NCBI GenBank assembly: GCA_016617855.1
Contig: JAECUM010001106.1
Location: forward strand, 62,001 to 126,000
Length of the DNA: 64,000 bases
Direction of reading: 5' to 3'
From: Megalonaias nervosa
Taxonomy: Eukaryota > Mollusca > Bivalvia > Unionida > Unionidae
In this document: positions 25,701-37,700 of the stretch, piece by piece
Position numbering within the stretch: the first letter of the stretch is position 1
Layout: each line of letters begins with the position of its first letter
Program-made: the position numbers and the translations under genes
The notes under the pieces: generated by a model
The model's database searches: none
What the model saw: the letters and a program-made list of their open reading frames with translations, nothing else
Told to the model about the DNA's origin: nothing

Positions 25701-28700
25701 CATTTCTTGCATGGAATTCACATCTTGATCTATGCTGGAATATGTACCAATGTGTGGTTCTGTGCTGAAAATGAATAATGAAATCTCAGTGTTTTTGCTA
25801 TTTCTTATTTTATATGCATTACTTTACGTTGGTAACTGCACCATTGAAACATTATTTTCAACAACCCCCCCCCCCTTATACAGCCTTGAAGAAATGCATG
25901 CAGTATTTTCATCAGTTGACTGACTTGTCTCAAGAGTGCATAATACATTTCATAACATGGTGGCACTCCATGAACGCTGATTGTTGCATTACAGCTGGGT
26001 TTCCTCTTATGTGAATCTAGAATGATTTGAAGAAGAATTAAATATGTGTAATTTATGTAGCTCTAAAAATGAATTTATTACAAAATTGTTCCTTATGCAA
26101 GCCACAGCTTTTTTAATATTCCAAAAATATGTTGCCTCTTTGTTTTAAGTGTTGTCTTGGGTGATATTTTGATGTGTTACTTTTACAGTGTAAAAAGCAT
26201 GCCATTGTCTGATTTTGAAATATGTTTACTCATTTTTGTTGCATAACCACAATTTTGTTCTGTTCTTTCAGGCCGAGTCGCAACAGAAAAGCAGCTGACA
26301 CAGGTCCAGCCACAGATGAAGCACAAAAGAAATTTGGAAATGCTAAGTCGATATCTTCAAACCAGTTCTTTGGTGACAAAGATCCAGATGTAAGTAACAT
26401 TTGCTGTTGCATTAATATTTTGTAACATACTTTACATCTTCATTAACTATATAGTGTACAAACTCCATTAACTATATAGTGTACTAACTCCAATAAATAT
26501 ATAGTATACATACTCCATTAACTATATAGTGTATGAATTCAATTAACTATATAGTGTAGAAACTCCATTAACCATATAGGGTGCAAACTCCATTGTAGAG
26601 AAACTCCATTAACCATATAGTGTAGAAACTCCATTAACTGTATAGTGTACAAACTCAATTAACCATATAGTGTACATATTCCATTAACCATATAGTGTAC
26701 AAACTCCATTTGCAAGCCATTCAAAAGAAAGTGTAATTGGACCATTTAAGAGAGGTTGTATGTAAACAGAGCTAAATAATATAAGAATAATAGGGAAAAC
26801 TAAAAACTAGCTTGATATGAAAGTTGGATGTTTATGAACAAGAGGTGGATGTGGGGGTTTACAGGTTTCAAGGTTTTTGGGGGGTGTTTATGTTCTGTGC
26901 ATTTCATACAGAATGCAGCAAACTATTAAAGTTTTGTCCATCCATCCATTTTTTGTTTGTTTGGCCACCCATCTTATTTCACACATTCTGTTTAACCTTT
27001 GAACTGTTATGCCATCTGAGATAAATTGATAACATTGAGGATGTGTGTTGCACACTGCTGTTGTTAGTCCATCTTAAAAGACAAGGTCAGGTCAGTCTTT
27101 TCATTTTTTTCCCCTTTAAGTTGCAGATTTTTTAGATTGAGGGATGAAATTTGATACATTTATGCATCTCTGCTTAAAAATGTGACAGTTATCACGGTGT
27201 CATGAAGTTCAAGGTCATGAATAAAATTTTTGACACGCTTGGGTTATCTCAACATTCTGGGTAGGGGATGTAAATTCACAAAACTTTCTTATTTAGATGC
27301 CAGTCCAAGAGTACCACTGGCAGCGAATGCAGTTGTGGATGTGCCCTTTTCAAGGGATAACCCTTGTACACAAAAAGGGCTAAAAACCCCACCTTTTTCA
27401 AGGGATAAGCCTGGTCTTTCTGCTTGTGCATCCTTCGTTTTGTCTGCCATTCTGTACATAAATTTGCTCATCCATCCTTCCCATTGGTTGTTTTGTTTTT
27501 TTTCAGATAATACCCTACAGTTAATTCTATTTCCAAATGAATTTGGTATGAGCTTGATATTAAGGAGTTCTCCAATTAGTTTGGTTCTTAGAATTATTTG
27601 TTGTCGCTTGTTGGAGTTATGTCCAACTTTTTTATCTAGGCAAAATAACTTTTTAATCAAATTAAATATTGGAGTTATGTCCACCTTTTTTATATTGGCA
27701 CAATAACTTTTTAATCAAATTTAATATTGGAGTTATGTCCACCTTTTTGATCTAGGCACAATAACATTTTAGTCAGATTTAATATGCATCTTTATATTGA
27801 TGGGGTCTTAGATGCTTCAGATTACATTGTATATCACATTGAATTGGATTATCTTGCAGTACATGCTCATATTTAATCTCGGATAGATGATAGGAAATAT
27901 AACCAGCACACGTTTCATTTTCATATTTCAGTTTGAGGTCAGACAAAATTTATCAAAGTATGAGGGAAGTTCTAGTATCTCGAGTTCAGACATATTTGGC
28001 ACTGAAGAGAAGCATCGCAAAAGTTATTCCTACAGTAATGCTCCAGATCTTCAGGACATCAAAGATGGAGTTAGACAGGGTGTGACAAAAGTAGCAGGAA
28101 AACTATCAACATTAGCTAACGGTGTGATGAGTTCTTTACAGGTAAGATAGAACAAACATTCATTTTCTGATATTCTAGGTATGACTTGCATGTTTGTCAT
28201 GTTACATTGTACTTGGCAATATGCCAGTACAATAGAACTGTATACATTGAAGTTGCTTAAAGAAAATAGAAAATGTTCGTACTAGTGATATAAATTAACA
28301 AGTTTATTGATTAATGTCTTTAATTAGGGTATAGGAATTATATTACTGACAAGCAATAGCAATAAACAACTTAGGTTTTGAATCTATTTTTTATGTATGG
28401 AGTTATCAAATTTTATTACAACTGCAACAGGTTTACAACAGAACAGAAGTACAAATTATAAAAATGCAATTACCAGATATTTACAGAGTTCATAATTATA
28501 GTATAACTGAGAAAATGGGGCATAACGAACTTCCATGGACCCAAAAATATTATTCTTTATATTGGTGTATTTAGAATAAAGGACATTTGTAACTTTGGCT
28601 TAAAACTTGTTGTCTTGGTTGTGGATAATTTGTTTAAAGTTTTACTGCATGTTTTGAAACTTTATTTTCATAAAAATATTTCATCCTTACATTTGAATTT

Positions 28701-31700
28701 GATTTGCAGAGAAAATGACTCAGCTGGTGTGTACTGATTGTTGTGTAAAATGTAATTGGAAGGTAATTTCTTCCATTGACTATTGTATCTTACAACTCTA
28801 TCCTGTCTCATTGCCATGAGGCCAAGATTTCACCAACATTTCCTAAGTTGTAGGTATTACTTTTGGACATCTGGTTGGTCAGATATCATTCAGATTTAAA
28901 TTTCTTCCAGTTTGCCAATTGGACTTAAGAGCAAAGATTTGTTGGTGAAATCCAGGCCAGCTGCTTATATGGGGTGGATCTTTTCATGCTTGTGATAGTT
29001 GCTTTTGAATGTGGAGGATTAACACATTACCTGTATTCATGCCAAGCTTAATTGGACCTTATGATAGTACAAAATAATAGTCTCAGTTCGACCTTCTTAC
29101 TTTAGGAAAAAAAGTTTTGTCAAAATTGGTGCTTCAGGAAAAAAAAAGTTTGGTCAAAATTGGTCATTCTTGTTTTAAGAAACAAAACTTTAAATGAAAG
29201 TTGTACCTTTTTACGTTACTAAATAGTTTGGTCAAAACTAAACAATTGAACAAATTCAACGGAACTGTAATTTAGGGAAATGTTTGATTTTTGTTCGTTT
29301 AATGTCATTTTTTATTGCATGATAGGTTATATACATAGTGGCAGGATATAATGTTTGGTGGAGGAAATGCCCAGAAAACCCTGGGAAGAACCATCCATCC
29401 ATGGGAAGCTATTAGCAGGCTTCTCACATACCACTTTGGCTGAGCCTGAGACTCAAAAATAAGCAGACAGAAGTGAGATGTGTGCTGTAAAGGCAAGTGC
29501 CGTAGACCAGTCAGGCACCTGAGCCCAAATTTAGAGGAAAAAAAAGTTAGGTCAGAATTGAATCCTCTTACTTGAGAACACAGATTTTATTACAATTGGA
29601 CCTTCTTATGTTTAGGACAAAAAAGTTTGATATAGATCAGACACTTTTGAGGGAAAACATAACTATACATTTCGACTCTCTTGCTTAGGTAAAGAAAAAA
29701 GTTGAATCAGAATTGGACACTCTTGACTAGGATAAAAAGGTCTTTTGAATGAGAAATGTTTGGGGCAAAATTTGAGTTTTAATGGAGAGAGAAAAGTTTG
29801 TTAAAGATGAAACCCTCTTATTTGAGAAAAATACTTGGTCAATTTCATGAACATGCATGTTGTTGGGTGTTGAATGGAACCTCACATGATTTATTGAGAA
29901 AAGAAGACCGATTGCAGACAGAACCAGATGCATCCAAATTCTGCAGGGATAACAAATGTTAGAATTGATCCAAATTCCTGTGGACCTACATTGATTTATT
30001 TTGGGAAGTATTTTGTTCTTGCTGTAGTCAGGATCAATCAGTTGTCTGTGAAATGATTGTGAAAATTTCATTAAAGAGTAAGACCAGATAATATGTAACC
30101 CCAGGGAATAATGTCTAACAGACAGCAGTACAAAACTCAGAACTTAAAAAGGTTTGTTAGATTGCAAAAGCATTGTTTTTAGGTTGTAAAAATTAGGTGC
30201 TATGTTGTACTAAAATTAATAGAATCTATCATATACAGTGATGTGGGATCTGTCATATGCAGTGGTCTGGGATAGTGAGATTCCAGTCAAGCATAAGAAT
30301 TTGCAGGCAGGAGCAAGGCTTTGCTGAGTTCCTGCCAACAGATTCTGTTCTTATGGATTGGGTGTCTCTATGCTACTGCACTACATATGATGTCTTATTT
30401 TTTCTTATTTCTGATGAGAAAATAGTTATGTAAAAAAAAGTTGTGTATCATTTATTTGATTAGAGCTTTAGAAATGTAGAATATTTTTAAAAAGTTTTTA
30501 CATCAATAAAAAGCATAACAAGTTTTGTTCACAGAAAGAATTTGTTGTAAAGAAAGATTGCTGTTTGTAGCCTAGCACACTTTTTCCTTTAACATTAAAA
30601 CAGCAAAAAATGTGTTGCAGATGTCCATGACATCCTAAGCATGATGCTGCAGTGTCATTGCTTGGTGTCATGTGGGTTATATGTATACATATGTAACTTT
30701 TTAAGATGAGCAAAACCGTTTCACACATTATAAAGGAATAAGAAAAATATGTGGTTCAGATTAGCCTGTAACACAGATGAATGAGGATCAGATTATCAAA
30801 GTTCTACTATATGCAGTGAAACCTGTCTTGAAAGAACCCTATTTAGCAGAAAAGAAGCAGTCTGTTGAAGACAGATGGTCTCTCAGTAGGGGTCAGTAAA
30901 TTATATTCCTTGGAAACTTTTCTAAACTAGACACTTGGGATGGAAACTTCAGGTTGATTTATAGAGGTGTCCAGTAGACACAGGTTTAATTAGCATTTGA
31001 AAAGGCCATGTTGGGTCCCATATATGTGACGAGTCAGTAGAGTACCATAAATACTCATTTATCTGTCTGGCCCAACTGCAGACAACATAGACCTTGATCT
31101 GCCATCACATAATGCATTGGCTGATCACTGTCAGTGTTGTTTGTTCTGCAGATTACTTCTAACAAACTGCATAGACCCAGATCTGCCAGCTTATGTGATA
31201 GGTCTGGATCAATGCAGTTTGGTTGCAGTTGGACAGATAAGTTTGTATATATAGCAGATGGAGGTTATAGAGGGGCCAGTTTGGTGAACTTTGACTGGTT
31301 TTAATTGGCTGGTGCATTACAATAGTGGTCTTCAAGATGGGTTTTACAGTACATTTGGTCATCTTGTTGCCAGTTTAATCACTATTGGGGAGAGATACGT
31401 GTAAGTGCTGGTAAACAATAAGAAGAAAGTTCTTTCTTTGACTAGACAACTTTAATGTTAGTATTTAGTATGAAAATAATTTGCCTTCTTGATGGCTTCA
31501 TTATTTTTTGTTTTGTTTACAATCAGTAGTAGGATATCAATCTCAGTTAATTCAAGAAGTATTAAAGATTTTCATTGAGAAAAAGCAGTCATGAGAATTT
31601 GATTGGAAACCAATTCATGGTCCAATTAAAGCTATTTATAGTTTTCTTCATTCTTTAATCACTTACTTTATAGTCTCATCAAACATTTTTCTTGGACTTG

Positions 31701-34700
31701 TTGGAAATTCTGTTACTGCCTATCTTCAACACATTTCAAAATTCAATCAGGAAAGACTTGAACATTGTTCATGGTTGTCATAACTAATAAAAGCAGTGGG
31801 GCAAAAGAGTGAAAAATAAGGACACATTAAGTACATGATGCAGCAGACATTTTAAAAAGTGTAAATTGCCCACATTGTTGACAGCCATTCAAATGAGAAT
31901 AAGTGTGTTGTTTGGTGTTAAGTGGGACATCAACACATGAAAGACTATTGCAGTGACAGTTTTGGGTAAGAGTCTTGTTTGACAACATATCGTAGTAACA
32001 AACACCTGCTGGTTTGTGTTGGATTCAATCCAGCAACCTACTTTGTGCAGGTCTTGCAGGCAAACCATTTTGTCATTTGTCCTGCTTAGAAATGGAGGTG
32101 AATTTGGCTTCCTGCTATCTTGTAATGACAACACTTGTATCTTTTGGCAGGTCAAAATGAGTACTGCAGTTGATACTCTTCTGATTTCTTTTATGAACAC
32201 TAGCTTCTTGAGATACCTTCAAAAATACAAGGTTATATTCATCATTAAAAACAAATGCTATAAAACAAGTTTTTATTACTATATTGTAAAATATTGTGGA
32301 TTGTTTTAGTTTTGTTTATATGAGAAATTATATTGTTGTTGATAGTTAGATTTTCGAATTGGGGAAGGAGTTTTATCATTTCTGGAGAATAATGGTTAAG
32401 GGATTGTTTGTACTTAATGATGGAGAAAGTGGCCTGTTGTTTCCAGACAATAATGGCGAAGAAGTCATTTTGTTTCCACAGAATAAGGAAGAATATGTCC
32501 TTTTTTCCCACAGAAAAATGGGGAAGGGGTTCTATTGTTTCCACATAACAGTAGGCAAGGGGTCCTGTTGTTTCCACAGAATAATGGGGAAGGGGTCCTA
32601 TTGTTTCCACAAAACAAACAGGAGATCGGTTATGGGAGAAAAACTGCCACTAATTAAATATTCATATATTCAGATATGCAAATGCCATTGCAAAAAACGG
32701 GAAATAGGTCTTATTGTTTCCACAGAATGATGGGAAAGGATCATTTTTTCCATAGAATAATAGGTAATTGGTCACATTGTTTCCATCAAATAGTGGGGAA
32801 GGGAACACACTGTTTCTGCAGAAGGGTCTTTTTTTATTACATTCTTGAATTTTTAGTTTGTTTCAACCATGAAATCTACAAAAATTAGCACCCAATCAAA
32901 AATGATGAATTCACTGTAATATGCAGCAGAAAATAATTGTATCTTAAATTAAAATTGCAATGAAATTCTAAATACAAAACAGTTGGATGTATTAACTTGT
33001 ATTACAAAGGAATGGATGTATTAAGAGGGTTAACCATAATAGGCCATTTGTTTAAAGATATTTCCAACAAGTTCTGTGGGAGCTATGTTTTGCATCTAAC
33101 TGCTTATATTACAATTTGCACGTCTAACCTGTTATTATGGATGTATATAAATTGTGAGCTCAATGAAAACAGAAGAAAACAAGATATTATTGAAATTGGT
33201 GCATTTATAACACCTCTGAGCTTTTATGGCTATCTTAATGTATATCACACTCTCCCCATGTACAGCTGTAAATGCTTGCCTAGTAAGTGTATTATATGCA
33301 TGATAAACATTCTGTGTTAAAATTTAATTGAGAAGTTGTTATGCATGATCAACATTCTGTGTTAAAATATAAATGAGAAATTGATAAAAACAATAATATG
33401 GTGTTATTAAATTTGTGTAAAATTTATTAAGTCCAGCACATGGACATTATATTTGTGCAAGTAATTATAATGGTTTGATTAAAATTTATTCTTGATTTGA
33501 ATATTACTTTGAACATATTTAGCTTTATTGAGAATTCAGTAGGAAATGTATGCATCTATGATCTTTACAGTTATAATCTAATAGGAGACGAATTGATAAT
33601 TGGTGTGGTTGATAATGGGGTATGGTTGATTTACTATTTTTGAGTTGACAATTAGCATACAAAATGGGATGTGCTTGATTTAGTGTTGTAGAGTTGACAA
33701 TTGGCATATAAAATGGGATGTGCTTGATTTAGTATTGTAGAGTTGATAATTGGCATATAAAATGGGATGTGCTTGATTTAGTATTGTAGAGTTGATAATT
33801 GGCATATAAAATGGGATGTGCTTGATTTAGTATTGTAGAGTTGACAATTGGCATACAAAATGGGATGTGCTTGATTTAGTATTGTAGGATTGATAATTGG
33901 CGTATAAGGGGATGTGCTTAATTTAGTATTGTAGAGTTGATAATTTGCATATAAAATGGAATTATTATTATTTTGTACTTTAGTTGTTCCTGAAATAAAG
34001 ATAATATCTAATGAATTGCATATATAGAGAAAATTTATAGTGGCTAATTACATTTTAGTGAGATTGGGAGAGGGGGAGGGTAGCATTGCATTATATTTTT
34101 TAGTGTTCATATTTATGTCTGTAAATTTGATGCACTGTTATAGTTTTCTGCCTGTATACTGGTACATATTTGTTTCATCATAGCATCTGAAAGGCAGCCT
34201 TTGATGTGTATCACACAATACATGTACTTGTTTCTGTTTCTTTTTTTTTTATATCTTGTATGAATAAAATAATTGATCCGATTGTTTCAGATACTAGTTC
34301 CTTTGCTTAATGGCATGGGATTTTGTTTAAATGTGTGGAGGGGTTCATTTTATGCATAGCGCATGCATGACATAATGGCACAGTGTTTGCATATAAGGAA
34401 GAGCATTTGAAGGAAATAGGGTTGATACCCTGTCTAGAAGCCAAAATTGCAATCATAAGCCAAATAATGATAGATTTACCAGCATTTATATATCATGTAC
34501 GTGGATAGGCATCAGCATCAGATAAGGCAAGTACATAAAAGTCTGCCTGACAAAAATAGACCTTCTCCTCTTTTCTCTTTATGACGGACTCCATGCTATG
34601 CCATCATACCATGCATGTCTGGTAATGGGAATGTTCTCATTCATGTAGATTTTAGTGGGATGTGTGTACATGTATTTAATTTCCTAACCCTTAGTTACAG

Positions 34701-37700
34701 TGGGGCATGTGTGATTGTTGCACAAACATATAATTTTTTCCTCTTTGTAATTAAAATAAATTCACTTCTTATTTGGTTATGATTCTTTATATATTGAAAC
34801 ATGGCCTGCAGAGCAAACTAATTTCATTAAGTGTATCTTGTGAGTGGAGTTTGTCTCCCTTGAAAAGAAACATGAATGGGCCTAAAAATACATAGACCAA
34901 TCCATTTGTGTCCCCAAAAGTGAAATGTTATTCAGATCCATATTAAATTTTGAGGTACCAGCAGTTTGCTTTACAGGCAGTAGTTGAATTTTTTTGTGTG
35001 TGGTTTGAATGGGTTCCAGTCAATCCATACTTTGGTATAGTGTCCATTTTTTTAAGCAAATATATCTTTCATTGCTAACAAAAGTAAGAGACTGAATGGT
35101 CTTACTAAAATCGATAAACTGTAGAACCAATTACTTTTCAGCTCATTTTCAAAGAAGGGAATTTAGATTTAAGTAAAATGTTAGACTGCAGACTTTAGAG
35201 TAGATATCTTCCTTGGATATTGCTCCACTTTAGTAATTGAAAAAAAGAATGTGCTACTAAATGAAAATCACCACTGAAAATAAATTTTAAAAAATCCTCA
35301 AATAAGTTTCAAATGTTAATTCTCTTATGACATATAAAGGAATTGAAATATGAAAAATATAATAAAGCTTATTTAGAGCAGTATGTTTATAGTAGTAAAA
35401 AGTGCCATGATTAGCAATGACTCAGGAGTTATATTCTTGCATCTGACTTTACGTAAATTAGTATCACTTCACCTTTTAAGCCATTGGTATTTTCACTACA
35501 TTGATTTGTACTCTTCATCTCAAATTGTGCTCTGTTGCAGTGAGCATTGTTTGATTTGTACTCTCCATCTCAAATTGTGTTCTGTTACAGTGAGCATTGT
35601 TTGACTTGTACTCTCCATCTCAAATTGTGTGCTGTTAAATTGAGCATTGTTTAATTTGCACTTTCCATCTCAAATTGTGCTCTGTTACAGTGAACATTTG
35701 TTTGATTTGCACTCCATCTCAAATTGTGATCCATTACAGTGAGTATTATTTGAATCGTACTCTCCATCTTAAATTGTGATCTATAACAGTGAGCAATGTT
35801 TGATTTGAACTCATATCAGATTGTGATCTATTACAGTGAGCATTGTTTATCCTTATGGTATATCTGAAAATCCTCTTTCAGGTAATAGGATTTACATACT
35901 AGAATTTAACTGGTTTCTTTCAAATTAAAAACCCTAAAATTTATATTGAGCTACAGGAGTTGGTAGAGTAGCAGTTTTCAAGAATCATCTGCCAGCAAGA
36001 AAATGGTATTTTTAACAATGTTGTGTTTATTTTATTAATTTTTTGAATTTTCAGAATTTATCTTTTTTGTGTTTTATGGAAATGTTGCTTTTTTGAAAGT
36101 TTCAGCTATTAGTACAGTAAACCCCTAATTTACATGCATATTGCTTTCCTGAGAAATCTTGTGTTTGTTAAATTCACACAACTCGAATCCATCAGTGGGG
36201 AGCTGAATCTTCATTCCAGTCGATTGTGTAAAAAAATTTGCAGTTTCTATATGGGAACCCATGTTGCACATACATGTATATATATGGAAATAACATGCAT
36301 ATCAGGGTGTATTTTTCAGCTTGGATGTTAATATTCATGTAAATGTGAGTTGTGGGTATGTAGAATACATGTAAATCATGAGTTTACTGTACGTGAACAC
36401 AAGGCTACTTATATCAGTAATTTTCATGAACAAAAATTCACTGCGATTTGCTTTCAAAAGCAAGTCTCATCTGTTTAAAAATTATTAAATGTGATAAGTT
36501 TTAAGAACATCAACTACAGATGAAATCTTTCTTGCATTTGTTCCAGAAATATGGTTTGTTTTATTGAGAACACAAATATACCACTAAATTACAGCATTGT
36601 TTTTGATAAAGGATAGATCTTTCCAGATTTTTCTCGAAGCCCTGCTGATGCACATAATCTATATAAGAAAATTTTTTTGTGTGTATCAAAATTTTTTAAA
36701 TTTTACAAACATGTTACTCTTAAGTAAATGTAAGATCAGTTTCAGATATGGGCATACAAAGTTAAAGCAATAGTATGATAGTTGTTGCAATTACAAATTG
36801 CTATATATTTCCTATATTTTAATTCAGTTCTGGGGAACCTTTCCCACATATTGTCAAACTTGACTTCCACCACAACAAAACTGTCGAACTGTCTTTAAAA
36901 GGGTGGGTAAGGTCAGTGGAAACTTGAACTGCTGGACAGATGGATGGGCAGATGTCATAAGTTTATAGGCTGGAATTGCTTTGCACACTGGCCAGCATTC
37001 CAATGTTTTAAGAACAGCAAATGTTGCACATCTGCAGTGTAGTGTGATGCCATTGCAGGTTGCAGTTTCCACTTTTTTCTATGTATGCCTGTCATTAGGT
37101 GCAGCATATCACATTATGATGCAGTCCATCCATCATCTATTCACTATTTTATGTCTGCACAATAACTTTAGTTCTTTACCATATGTCATGACCTAGACCA
37201 GACTTTGTGGATAGCTTGCAACTGAGTATGGAAAAGTTTTATCAATTTCAGGGTCAATAGGTACAAGGTCAAGATCACTGTGCCAGAAAAACGAAAAATT
37301 GTTTCTGCTCTGTAACTTCAGTTTTAATCATAGATCTGGACTAAACTGTGTGGTTGACTTGCATTTGGAATAAGGTCCAAGCTTACTGATTTTGGATGAA
37401 AAGGTCTAAAGTCAAGGTCAGTTTTGGAAAAATGTAAAATTGTTCTGCACACAAATTTGGGTTCTTGACCATGTAGCATCCATAAAGTTTGTGGATGGCT
37501 TACACATCAAGTAAGGAAGAAGCCTGTTGATTTTGGGCTCAAAATATCAAAGGGCGAGGCCACTTTGACTGACAGAAAAGGGTTTTGTATGATAACTTTA
37601 GTTCTGGACCATGTTCTTGACAAGGTTTGTGGAGGGCATGAAGATTGGATAAGATGAAACCTTTGATTTTGGGGTCAAAAGGTTAAAGGTCATTGTGACA

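Larger units (their letters stand above)
12233..26271 (+). other. 14 kb intron between exons G and H
   Basis: No host exon was found. It contains the RTE and DIRS relics, SINEs, microsatellites and satellites listed separately. Remaining stretches (roughly 12.3-13.1, 20.8-21.6 and 23.0-26.2 kb) are AT-rich, with homopolymer runs and no recognisable coding signal. Confidence 0.75.

Noticed and set aside
27230..27706. 158-codon frame and its - strand partner
   Set aside because: No domain. It overlaps the 57-bp repeat and lies just before ArfGAP exon I.
30025..30090. Acceptor gtagtcag followed by a short phase-0 frame starting DQ, another candidate last exon
   Set aside because: No YGS-like ending.
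32245..32888. Overlapping long frames on both strands
   Set aside because: An artefact of the 33-bp minisatellite, which is open in several frames.
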